A DNA stretch of 64,000 bases from Verrucomicrobiota bacterium. Lineage in GTDB: Bacteria > Verrucomicrobiota > Verrucomicrobiia > Palsa-1439. Every line of letters starts with the position of its first letter. Within the stretch, counting starts at the first letter, position 1. Positions 44,430-52,124 of the stretch are shown here, one piece after another. The notes under the pieces were generated by a model, which had not been told where the DNA came from, did no database searches, and saw nothing but the letters and a program-made list of their open reading frames with translations. The stretch covers positions 1-64,000 of the forward strand of contig PLTX01000095.1 of NCBI GenBank assembly GCA_003164675.1, written 5' to 3'. The translations under genes and the position numbers were made by a program.

Positions 44430-45605
44430 TCAGTTCTCCCTCTTAAAGACGAGGCAAACAACATTGTTGCCGAAGCCGCCGAAGTTGCAGGTGAAACCGA
44501 TCCGCGCATCCTTCACCTGTCGCTTATGGGCTTCGCCGCGAAGTTGCAGCACAATTTCGTGGGCTTGCCCGACGCCGGTCGCCCCCACAGGATGTCCTTT
44601 GGCTTTCAAACCGCCCGATGTGTTGATCGGGAGCCTCCCGCCCAGACGGGTTTCACCCCGTTCGAGCGCGAGATGTCCTTCGCCTTTCTTGAAGAAACCG
44701 ACCTCCTCGCTCTCGACAATCTCCAGAATCGTGAAGGCATCGTGAAGCTCGGCAACGTTGACGTCGGCTGGACTCACGCCGGCCATGTGGAATGCCTTGG
44801 CCGCAGCGCCCCGCACGGCCAGCAGGTCCGTCGGTTCCGCGCGTTCATGGACGCAATGGGTGTCCGTCGCCTGCCCGACGCCGGCCAGCCGGATCAAGGG
44901 TTTCTTGAGTTGCTTCGCGACTTCCGCGGATGCCAGAATCACCGCCGCGCCACCGTCGGAAACCGGACAGCAATCGAAGAATCGCAACGGTTCGGCAACA
45001 TACGGATTGTTGGTCATCGCCTCGGGGGAATCGAGGATTCCTTCGATGGTGATTTTCTCATGCAAGTGCGCGAAGAAGTTCAGCAATGCGTTGTCGTGGT
45101 TCTTCACCGCCACCATGGCCAGATGCCGCTCGGTCACGCCGTATTTCTGCATGTAGAGGCGGGTGAACATCGCAGCCAGCGACGGCAGCGTCACGCCGTA
45201 GATGTACTCGGCGAGCGGGTGCGATAGTGATGCCACGATGTCCGTCGCTTCCAGATTGTTCACCTCACGCAGGCGCTCCGCGGATGTGACCAGGACGGTG
45301 TCGTGAAGTCCGGAAGCCACAGCCATAAACCCTTGCTTGATGGCGGAAGCACCGGACGCGGGGCCGTTCTCGATGACTTCGGCGCCGGCGGGGGTCAGGC
45401 TCAGGGTGTCGACGACAGCGCTGGCCAGCCCGGTCTGGTGGTTTGCCCGGGCGCTGGCCATATTGGCCACATACACGTGATCGACCTTGGAAAGACCGGC
45501 ATCCTTCAGCGCAATCATCGCGGGATACGCGGCGATTTCACTTAACGGATACTCGAGACGAGTAAAACTCGTGATCCCGATACCGACGACATAGACCTCG
45601 CGCAT
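44430..45605 (-). CDS. SCP2-type thiolase-like protein lacking the nucleophilic Cys
   Basis: 391 aa from the ATG at 45605. The fold and length are those of SCP2-thiolases: VYVVGIGITSF at the start, LHDAFTILEIVESEEVGFF, the GHPVGATGVGQ His motif and CNFGGFGNN at the end. In the active-site loop, where the family has ACASG, this protein reads IENGPASGAS, so the catalytic Cys is Pro82. A Claisen thiolase reaction is therefore unlikely. Ltp2-like aldolases also pair with DUF35 and lack this Cys, making a retro-aldol C-C cleavage conceivable. The role in the operon is unknown. Confidence 0.85.
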   Translation of the reverse strand: MREVYVVGIGITSFTRLEYPLSEIAAYPAMIALKDAGLSKVDHVYVANMASARANHQTGLASAVVDTLSLTPAGAEVIENGPASGASAIKQGFMAVASGLHDTVLVTSAERLREVNNLEATDIVASLSHPLAEYIYGVTLPSLAAMFTRLYMQKYGVTERHLAMVAVKNHDNALLNFFAHLHEKITIEGILDSPEAMTNNPYVAEPLRFFDCCPVSDGGAAVILASAEVAKQLKKPLIRLAGVGQATDTHCVHERAEPTDLLAVRGAAAKAFHMAGVSPADVNVAELHDAFTILEIVESEEVGFFKKGEGHLALERGETRLGGRLPINTSGGLKAKGHPVGATGVGQAHEIVLQLRGEAHKRQVKDARIGFTCNFGGFGNNVVCLVFKREN

Positions 45606-45607
45606 GA

Positions 45608-46357
45608 TCAAGCCTTCCCTTCCTGTTTCCAACGCTGAGACATCAGTGCCGTGCCCGTCGAATCATAGAGCGACCGCGTAGCCGCGAGAAGATCGGCGGG
45701 CGCCTTCGGCGGATCGGTCGGCGGCAGTATGGCCGCCTGGGCTTTTTTGAGGAGTTGCTGCGGCACGGGACGGCGACCGACGACAAGCGTTTCCCGGGCG
45801 CGATTGAACAGTTCCTTTGTCAGGGCCCACGAGGGAACGCCGCCGAGTTCATGCGCGATGTGGAATCGCTTCTCCAGTTCGTACTCGATCATCCACCGCC
45901 GAAAACCAATCGGCGACTCGGCCACGATCAGGACTTCTTTTTGACCGATGATATCGATGTGGTACTCCATCTTCGTGGCGAAGGCGTGCGCTCCCACGCG
46001 CAAGCCGCGCCGAAGGGCGACGGTGTGGTACGACATGCCGACGTCCTTGCTCAGCAGGCGACCGTTCACGACCGCGACGAGCTCGCCATCGATTTGCGCC
46101 ACGAGGACGTATTCGTCCTGGACGCGATAGCGATAGTAGGCCAGAAGCTCACTGTAGAGACGCGCGGCGACAACGTCGTAATAGTCACGCTCGACGTGAA
46201 TCAGGGGTTCGACATGTTGCAGGATGTCGGGGATTTCATCCCGGGCCACCTGACGAATGACCATCTCTTCCCCGCCCGCGAGCATCATATACTTCGGTGG
46301 AAACGGCGGAACGGGATTATCGACCGGACGCAGGATCTTCTCAAGGTCAACAGCCAT
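45608..46357 (-). CDS. Putative GNAT-fold protein at the head of the catabolic operon
   Basis: 249 aa from the ATG at 46357, which has GAGAGGAGAG about ten bases upstream. The track's 367-aa version adds a low-complexity stretch without support. The segment VIRQVARDEIPDILQHVEPL, YVLVAQIDGELVAVVNGRLL and YHTVALRRGLRVGAHAFATKM has the strand-helix order of GNAT acyltransferases with RRGLRVGA as a possible CoA loop. This is weak, and I know no close family. It is the promoter-proximal gene of the ten-gene operon. Confidence 0.5.
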   Translation of the reverse strand: MAVDLEKILRPVDNPVPPFPPKYMMLAGGEEMVIRQVARDEIPDILQHVEPLIHVERDYYDVVAARLYSELLAYYRYRVQDEYVLVAQIDGELVAVVNGRLLSKDVGMSYHTVALRRGLRVGAHAFATKMEYHIDIIGQKEVLIVAESPIGFRRWMIEYELEKRFHIAHELGGVPSWALTKELFNRARETLVVGRRPVPQQLLKKAQAAILPPTDPPKAPADLLAATRSLYDSTGTALMSQRWKQEGKA

Positions 46358-47236
46358 GACACCAAACTCTCCTCTCTCTTCGGTAAAAATTTTGTCTTCT
46401 CTGGAACAGCCAGCCGTCGAGAAGCGCTCTAGCTCGACATCTTTCGGAAACCAAGTAACCTGATATCGCATCGGTTGTGCCATTCGGTCCATCGAGAGAA
46501 TTACGAGCGACATATGTGGCTGCCACACAATTGGTTGCGTAGTTACACTGGCGTCTGTAAGAGCGGTCTTCTTGCGGGCCAGTATTGCCAGAGTGTCGCA
46601 GTCTGCCTTCGGAGGCTGACATCGTGTCAGAACTCGCAGTTGGCTGTCAGGCACCGCTGCTGGCCTCGGGTTGCCCATCCATCTCCCGAACGTCTCTGGG
46701 GGGGATGACACGGGCCGGTTACGATGAGCCAGCTAACGTCCGAACTCCCCAACCGGTAACTGTTCGTTTTCGCGGGGTGGCGTTGCCCTCGCCAACAAGA
46801 TGTGTTCGCCGACGATCCGCGCCAACCAGTGACCCGCATCCGCAACTTCGTGAGCAGTTGGCGATCGCCGAAACCGGTGTGTTCCCAGCTCACTCTGGAA
46901 ATATTCTGGACAAGGGCCCGAGATTGTGAAAAAATTCACTAAGTGGTGAAGCCGTCGCCTGTCCCGTGCGGCTGCGGTCTTGGGTCGCGAGAGGGTAAGT
47001 TGACACGTGAGGTTTAAGAGAGTTTTGGGTGCATTGCGCTGCGACTGCTCGCAACGCTCGCTGTGTCCTCCGTCTCCAGGCAATTCCTTGCCCGCCGATC
47101 CTATTTTGATGCAATTGGCAGTTCGGGCGCGAGCGAGTGACTCACGGTTTGGGTCCACCGGCTGGTCTGCGCGCGATGCCCTGGCCATTCGGCCGACCAG
47201 ACATTTCATCTCTGTTCGCAAGAAGGGAGACTTTCC
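46358..47236. other. 879-bp divergent non-coding region
   Basis: This gap separates the minus-strand catabolic operon from the plus-strand hydrogenase operon and must hold both promoters. ORFs inside it have no ribosome site or recognisable protein. Visible are an operator-like TGTGGCTGCCACA at 46515-46527 and a weak sigma54-like TGGCAG-N5-GCGCG at 47116-47130. No regulator gene is present. Confidence 0.55.
46515..46527. promoter_or_regulatory. Operator-like palindrome upstream of the catabolic operon
   Basis: TGTGGC and GCCACA are exact 6-bp arms around a single T, about 160 bp upstream of the first gene. It may bind a dimeric regulator. The evidence is symmetry and position only. Confidence 0.25.
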
Positions 47237-47629
47237 ATGAATATCGAGGAACTCCAGAAGCTCCGGGAACGGGCGCAACGGCATCTTGCGCTGCGTGGAG
47301 GGAAGAGAAAGTACCGCGTCGTGATCAGCATGGGCACCAGCGCCATCGCTGCCGGGGCGCGCGAAGTCATGACCACAGTGCTCGACGAACTCGACAAGCG
47401 CGGCATTGAAAACGTGGAGGTCGCCGTCAACGGCGGCAGCGGACTGACCGATGCCGAGCCGGTCATCTGCGTCGAGGACAAGAGCGGCGAGAAGGTCACC
47501 TACGCCAACGTCAATCCTGCCGCCGCCCGCAAGATCGTCGCCGAACACCTGGTGGGAGGCAAAATTGTGGATGGCCTCGCGGTCGGCAAGATCAAGGAAC
47601 CACCCTTAAGCGGATCACGCGCGGGGTGA
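47237..47629 (+). CDS. HndB/NuoE-like thioredoxin-fold subunit without cluster cysteines
   Basis: 130 aa, with AAGGGAG before the ATG. The sequence ISMGTSAIAAGAREVMTTVLDELDKRGI is that of HndB-type [2Fe-2S] proteins, whose usual version reads GTCGIAAGA. The later NGGSGLTDAEPVICVE replaces the usual TGCxGxCxxEPL. Three of the four ligand Cys positions are therefore changed and only one Cys remains in the protein, so a [2Fe-2S] cluster is not expected. It may be structural. It is the first gene of the hydrogenase operon, 47 bp before the molybdoenzyme. Confidence 0.75.
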   Translation: MNIEELQKLRERAQRHLALRGGKRKYRVVISMGTSAIAAGAREVMTTVLDELDKRGIENVEVAVNGGSGLTDAEPVICVEDKSGEKVTYANVNPAAARKIVAEHLVGGKIVDGLAVGKIKEPPLSGSRAG

Positions 47630-47676
47630 GGTGGACACCGGGGAGGACGACAAAACCAGCGAAGCGACAGGCACGC

Positions 47677-49704
47677 ATGACTCATAGACTGACCACTTGC
47701 ACGTTCTGCGGAGTCGGTTGCGGTCTCTATCTTGAGACATCAGGCAACCGGGTGGTGGGCGCTTATCCCAGCATGTCGCACCCCACGAACCAGGGAAGAA
47801 TATGCGCGCGCGGGTGGCATGTTCACGAGGTCGCCAGTTCGCCGGACCGTTTGAAAAGCCCGTTGCTGCGAAAGAACGGCCAGCTTGAGGAGGTCACTTG
47901 GGACGAGGCTCTCGGTTTCATTGCCACACGCATGAAGGAAATCCGCGACCGACACGGTCCTGACGCACTGGCCTTTCTCAACTCCCCACGGTGCTCGAAT
48001 GAGGAGGCGTACCTGCTACAGAAGTTGGCCCGCGCCGTCATTGGCACCAACAATGTGGATCATGGCGCCGGGGTTTACTGCAACAACTCGATCAATGTCC
48101 TCCTCAACATGATTGGCGTGGCGGCCACGACCAACTCCGTGGCGGAGTTGGCCCGGAGTGAGGTCATATTTGTGGACGGAGTGGACCTGGCCTCACAATT
48201 GCCGACCATCGGCGGGGCCGTGATCCGGGCCAAGCTCAAGGGCGCAACCATTGTGGTCATCGACGCTCGCCGTCATCGTGTCGCCGAGAGCGCCAACTTC
48301 TTCCTGCAAATCAAACCGGGTACGGAAACCCTGTTTTACGGAGCGGTGGCGAAGATCATTGTGGATCGGGGTCTGATGAATCTGCCGTTCATCAAGGCGC
48401 ACTGCCGGGGCTACGAAGCGTTTCTGGCCAGTGTTCTCGACTACGACCTGTTGGCGGCTGCGGAAGGCTGCGGAGTGTCGGCGGAACTCATTGAGTCGGT
48501 CGCCCTCGCGTACGCCCGCGCCAAGTCCGCCGCGATTCTGTACTCCACCGGTATCGAGGCGCGCGATGCCGAGACGGTGGAGGCGATCGTGGACCTGGCC
48601 CTGCTCACCGGCCAAATTGGCAAGGAAGGCGCGGGTGTCTTCGCCCTGACCGAACACAACAATCTGCAAGGTGTCTGCGACATGGGAGTGTTGCCCAACC
48701 GATTACCCGGTTACCGGCCTGTGGCGAACGCCGCGGCCCGTGCGGAGGTTGAAGCACTGTGGCACACGAAGCTGCCATCTGAAGTTGGACTGGGGGCGCG
48801 GACGCTGCTCACGGATCGCAGTCGTGCCAATGTGCGGGCCGTCTGGCTCTGCCGCTACGATCCCCTCAGCACCGCTTTCGTGGGCGACGCTGCCGATATG
48901 CTGCAGCACTGTGATCTGGTCGTGGTGCAGCATTTGTTTCTGACCGAGACGGCCCGGCAGGCTCACGTCGTGCTCCCCCTGACCGCGTTTGGCGAGGAAC
49001 TCGTTACCTTCACCAACACGGAGCGCCGGATTCAGTTGGCAAGACGCGTTATCGACCCGCTCCCCGGGACCATTCCAGCCTGGCAGCAACTCACCATGCT
49101 CGCCCGGGCTTTGGGCGCGGATTGGGACTACGACTCGCCGGCGGATGTCATGGACGAGATCGCGGCCGTGGTGCCGTTTTATAGCGGCGCTGACTACGAC
49201 AATCTTGCCCGCGGTTACGGTCGGCAGTGGCCTTGCACAAAGGATCATCCACTCGGCACACCATTTCTTTTCGCGGACGGTATTCCGCAAACCGGGTTCA
49301 AGTTCGTTCCCATTACTGTGCATCCGCAATCCGTTATCGCGCGGAAGGACTATCCGCTCACGCTGGTTTTCGGCAACTCCACGTATTACTGGAACCAGAA
49401 CGTGCTGATCCAACACAGCGAGACGCTGAAGCGCGAGTATCGCATCTTGCTGCTCGATTACCCGGAAGGTTTCGTGGAAATGAACAGTGCCGACGCCAAA
49501 CAACTGGCTGTCCGCGACGGCGAGAAAATCCGATTGCGCACGGCCAGCGGTTCGGCGGTGGTGACAGCCCGCGTCACTCCCGAAATTCGGAGTGGCGCCG
49601 TATTCGTGCCATTCTTCGTCCACCAGGTGCAGGAGCAAATCCGCGGCCCCATGGACAACGGCGTCCAGTTGGTGCCGGTTCGGGTGGAAAAGGAGGCCGC
49701 TTGA
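47677..49704 (+). CDS. Formate-dehydrogenase-like molybdopterin oxidoreductase
   Basis: 675 aa from the ATG at 47677; the track start adds 17 residues of non-coding sequence. The N-terminal [4Fe-4S] site is Cys8, Cys11, Cys15 and Cys43 (TTCTFCGVGC, RICARGW). The bis-MGD-binding core and C-terminal molydop_binding domain (YPLTLVFGNSTYYWNQNV) follow. The metal-ligand Cys135 lies in VDHGAGVYCNNS. In formate dehydrogenases this Cys/Sec is followed by a catalytic His; here it is Asn136. Size is near that of FdhF (715 aa). Formate is the most likely substrate by context, but the His change leaves real doubt. Confidence 0.85.
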   Translation: MTHRLTTCTFCGVGCGLYLETSGNRVVGAYPSMSHPTNQGRICARGWHVHEVASSPDRLKSPLLRKNGQLEEVTWDEALGFIATRMKEIRDRHGPDALAFLNSPRCSNEEAYLLQKLARAVIGTNNVDHGAGVYCNNSINVLLNMIGVAATTNSVAELARSEVIFVDGVDLASQLPTIGGAVIRAKLKGATIVVIDARRHRVAESANFFLQIKPGTETLFYGAVAKIIVDRGLMNLPFIKAHCRGYEAFLASVLDYDLLAAAEGCGVSAELIESVALAYARAKSAAILYSTGIEARDAETVEAIVDLALLTGQIGKEGAGVFALTEHNNLQGVCDMGVLPNRLPGYRPVANAAARAEVEALWHTKLPSEVGLGARTLLTDRSRANVRAVWLCRYDPLSTAFVGDAADMLQHCDLVVVQHLFLTETARQAHVVLPLTAFGEELVTFTNTERRIQLARRVIDPLPGTIPAWQQLTMLARALGADWDYDSPADVMDEIAAVVPFYSGADYDNLARGYGRQWPCTKDHPLGTPFLFADGIPQTGFKFVPITVHPQSVIARKDYPLTLVFGNSTYYWNQNVLIQHSETLKREYRILLLDYPEGFVEMNSADAKQLAVRDGEKIRLRTASGSAVVTARVTPEIRSGAVFVPFFVHQVQEQIRGPMDNGVQLVPVRVEKEAA

Positions 49705-50789
49705 AAGCCCGCATCCTGAATCGCGCGGATGTACTCAAGATTGTGGACCAATTGCGCCAGCAGGACTACGAGGTTATTGCCCCGTTCCACGGCTGGGGAC
49801 GCGACACCTTCTTCGACACGGTAACGGATGAGAATCGTGAGCGCATTGAATTGCATCTGCCCAATCCCTACTATCCGCCAAAGCGTTTTGTCCTCCCGCA
49901 CATCGAGCGCCTGTTGAAGGTGCGGCGCGCCAACGGCGGCATCCAGATTGAGCCGACGTACGAAGAGCCCAAACGTGCCATCTTCGGGATACGCTCGTGC
50001 GATCTTGCCGGGATCTATCATCTCGATCGCTTCTACCTGGGCCGTGATTTCCGCGACATCTATTACGAGAAGCGCCGACGAAACCTGTTTCTGGTGAACC
50101 TCGTTTGCACCGACCCGGACCGCGACATCAGTGACGAGTGCTTCTGCGTGTGCGCCGATACCGGGCCGGCCGCGCGCGATCACTTCGATCTACAACTCAT
50201 GGATCTGGGCAATGAATTCATGGCGGTGGCCGGCACGCCCGCTGGCGAGGCGCTGTTCGCGAGTCCGATTTTCCGGAAAGGCGGGGTGGAACACATCCAA
50301 AAGCGCCATACGATCCTGACCGAGGTGCGCAAGCGGTTCAAAACCACCACCAGTTGGTTTGCGACAACCATTCGCTGCGTTTCCCAGGGCAGCGTCTCGG
50401 AAAGGACCTGGGAAGAGATCGGCAATCGTTGCCTCGAATGTGGTGGTTGCACCTATGTCTGTCCGGCCTGCACCTGTTTCACCGTCAGCGATCGCCCGGT
50501 GGCGGCAAACGAAATGGAGCGCGTCCGGATCTGGGATTCCTGCGCCCTCAGCGGCTTTACACGGATGGCGGGTGGTTTCAATCCGCGTCGCACTGTGCAC
50601 GACCGGCGCAACCGCCGTTTTTTCCGCAAGCTGGCGCACTATTTCATCCAACGTGAACTCTCCATGGCATGCGTCGGCTGTGGCCGCTGTGCTGACGTCT
50701 GTCATGGTGACATCGGAATGCCAAGCGTGGTCGAGATGATCCGCCGCGCCTCAACAGAGGTTGACAAGCATGAACGCGTCGGCTACTGA
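49701..50789 (+). CDS. 4Fe-4S dicluster subunit (AsrA/HydB-like)
   Basis: 362 aa from a TTG at 49701 that overlaps the previous stop (TTGA), with AGGAGG four bases upstream. The N-terminal half resembles AsrA and the sulfhydrogenase beta subunit (RAIFGIRSCDLAGIYHLDRFY, NLVCTDPDRDISDECFC). Two ferredoxin-type motifs sit in the C-terminal third: CLECGGCTYVCPAC and CVGCGRCADVCHGD. It should carry electrons between a flavin subunit (next gene) and the complex. The track start at 49227 is spurious. Confidence 0.88.
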   Translation: MKARILNRADVLKIVDQLRQQDYEVIAPFHGWGRDTFFDTVTDENRERIELHLPNPYYPPKRFVLPHIERLLKVRRANGGIQIEPTYEEPKRAIFGIRSCDLAGIYHLDRFYLGRDFRDIYYEKRRRNLFLVNLVCTDPDRDISDECFCVCADTGPAARDHFDLQLMDLGNEFMAVAGTPAGEALFASPIFRKGGVEHIQKRHTILTEVRKRFKTTTSWFATTIRCVSQGSVSERTWEEIGNRCLECGGCTYVCPACTCFTVSDRPVAANEMERVRIWDSCALSGFTRMAGGFNPRRTVHDRRNRRFFRKLAHYFIQRELSMACVGCGRCADVCHGDIGMPSVVEMIRRASTEVDKHERVGY

Positions 50790-51618
50790 GAACATTTATT
50801 TGCCAAAGACCGCGGTGCTCGATCGGATCGTGACCGAGATTCCCGACGTGAAGACATTCTATTGGCGCTTTGACGATGCGGCGGAACAGCAGGCGTTCAA
50901 ACGGTTTCGTCCCGGCCAATTTGCGCAGGTATCGCTGTTTGGCGTTGGAGAATTTCCCGCGTCACTGCCGCCCAGCCCGACCGAGAAAGAGACCTTTTTC
51001 ACGATTCGTCAGGTTGGGAGTTGCACGGCCGCGCTTCACCAGCTCAAGGCCGGAGACAGATTTGCCGTGCGCGGACCGTACGGCAACGGTTTTCCCATGG
51101 AAGAATATTACGGGAAGAACCTTGTGTTCGTCGCGGGCGGCATCGGGCTGATTCCATTGCGCTCTTGCATTGTGGATGCGCTCGAGCACCGCGACAAGTA
51201 CCAGCGCATCCAGATTTTCCATGGCGCGAAGACACCCGGGGAATTGATGTACGTCTCCAAACTTCACGAATGGGAGCTGACGCCCGGGGTCGAGTGCCAT
51301 CTTACGGTAGACCGTGCCGCCGCCGGTTGGAGCGGCAACGTTGGCGTTGTCGGGAGCCTGTTTGCGAAGCCTGGCGTGCACGTGCCGGTGGAGAACACCA
51401 TTGCCTTCGTCTGCGGTCCTCCGATCATGTTCCGCTTTGTTATCAAGGACCTGCTCGCGATGGGATTCCAGCCACGGCAGATCGTTTCGACGCTGGAGCG
51501 CTACATGAAATGCGGCGTCGGGAAATGCGGCCACTGTTGTATCGGCGTGGCCTATGTCTGCGTGGATGGTCCCGTGTTTACTTACGAACAAATTGCGAAC
51601 CTCGGGGAGGACATCTGA
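50770..51618 (+). CDS. FAD/NAD(P)-binding diaphorase subunit (AsrB/HydG-like)
   Basis: 282 aa from the ATG at 50770. A ferredoxin-reductase FAD domain (RPGQFAQVSLFG, GPYGNGFPM) precedes the NAD(P) domain (LVFVAGGIGLIPLRS and VCGPPIMFRF). A C-terminal [2Fe-2S] motif (CGVGKCGHCCIG) ends the protein. With the preceding gene it forms a HydBG/AsrAB-type module that exchanges electrons with NAD(P)H. Such a module is absent from E. coli formate hydrogenlyase, so this complex may also use or make NAD(P)H. It overlaps the previous gene by 20 bp. Confidence 0.92.
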   Translation: MNASATENIYLPKTAVLDRIVTEIPDVKTFYWRFDDAAEQQAFKRFRPGQFAQVSLFGVGEFPASLPPSPTEKETFFTIRQVGSCTAALHQLKAGDRFAVRGPYGNGFPMEEYYGKNLVFVAGGIGLIPLRSCIVDALEHRDKYQRIQIFHGAKTPGELMYVSKLHEWELTPGVECHLTVDRAAAGWSGNVGVVGSLFAKPGVHVPVENTIAFVCGPPIMFRFVIKDLLAMGFQPRQIVSTLERYMKCGVGKCGHCCIGVAYVCVDGPVFTYEQIANLGEDI

Positions 51619-52124
51619 TGCCGAACCTCCGGGAACAACTTCGATGCTGTCTCGAAGGACGTGTCTGTTTGATGGGCATTGGGAATGTGGATTATGGAGA
51701 CGATGGCTTCGGCGTGCGCCTGGCCGAGAAACTCATCGAGGCGGGAACGCCGGATGTGGTTGTCGGCGGGACTTCACCCGATCGCTGCCTGGGCCGTGTC
51801 GTGGAAGAAGGATTCAATCACCTTGTTTTTTTGGATGCGGTTGAGTGTGGCGGCACGCCGGGTTCGGTCGTCCTGTTGAACACCGAAGAAATCGTCGCGA
51901 GATTTCCACAAGTCTCCACACACAACATCTCGCTGGGTCTGCTGGCAAAATGGGTGGAAGCGAATGGGAATACGCGCGTGTGGTTGTTGGGTGTCCAACC
52001 AGAATCATTGAAGCGGGCAGGGTCGCTTACAACGAGGGTGCAGACCACGCTCGACGCTCTCGGTGAATTGCTGTGCAGCCTGGAGACCGCGGCAACGCAT
52101 TGCGCCGCAGAAACGGAATCATGA
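51618..52124 (+). CDS. hycI: [NiFe]-hydrogenase maturation protease (HycI/HyaD family)
   Basis: 168 aa from the ATG at 51618 (TGATG overlap, GGGGAGG upstream); the track shows a longer false start. The family opening MGIGNVDYGDDGFGVRLAE includes the Ni-sensing Asp, and VFLDAVECGGTPGSV holds the second metal Asp. These endopeptidases remove the C-terminal peptide of the hydrogenase large subunit after nickel insertion. The large subunit encoded at 54051 ends soon after its last CxxC region with ~35 residues to spare, as expected for a processed form. Other hyp genes are not in the window. Confidence 0.9.
   Translation: MPNLREQLRCCLEGRVCLMGIGNVDYGDDGFGVRLAEKLIEAGTPDVVVGGTSPDRCLGRVVEEGFNHLVFLDAVECGGTPGSVVLLNTEEIVARFPQVSTHNISLGLLAKWVEANGNTRVWLLGVQPESLKRAGSLTTRVQTTLDALGELLCSLETAATHCAAETES

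Noticed and set aside
46358-46711. N-terminal extension of the 45608-46711 ORF
   Set aside because: Low-complexity sequence without homology; a strong ribosome site precedes the ATG at 46357.
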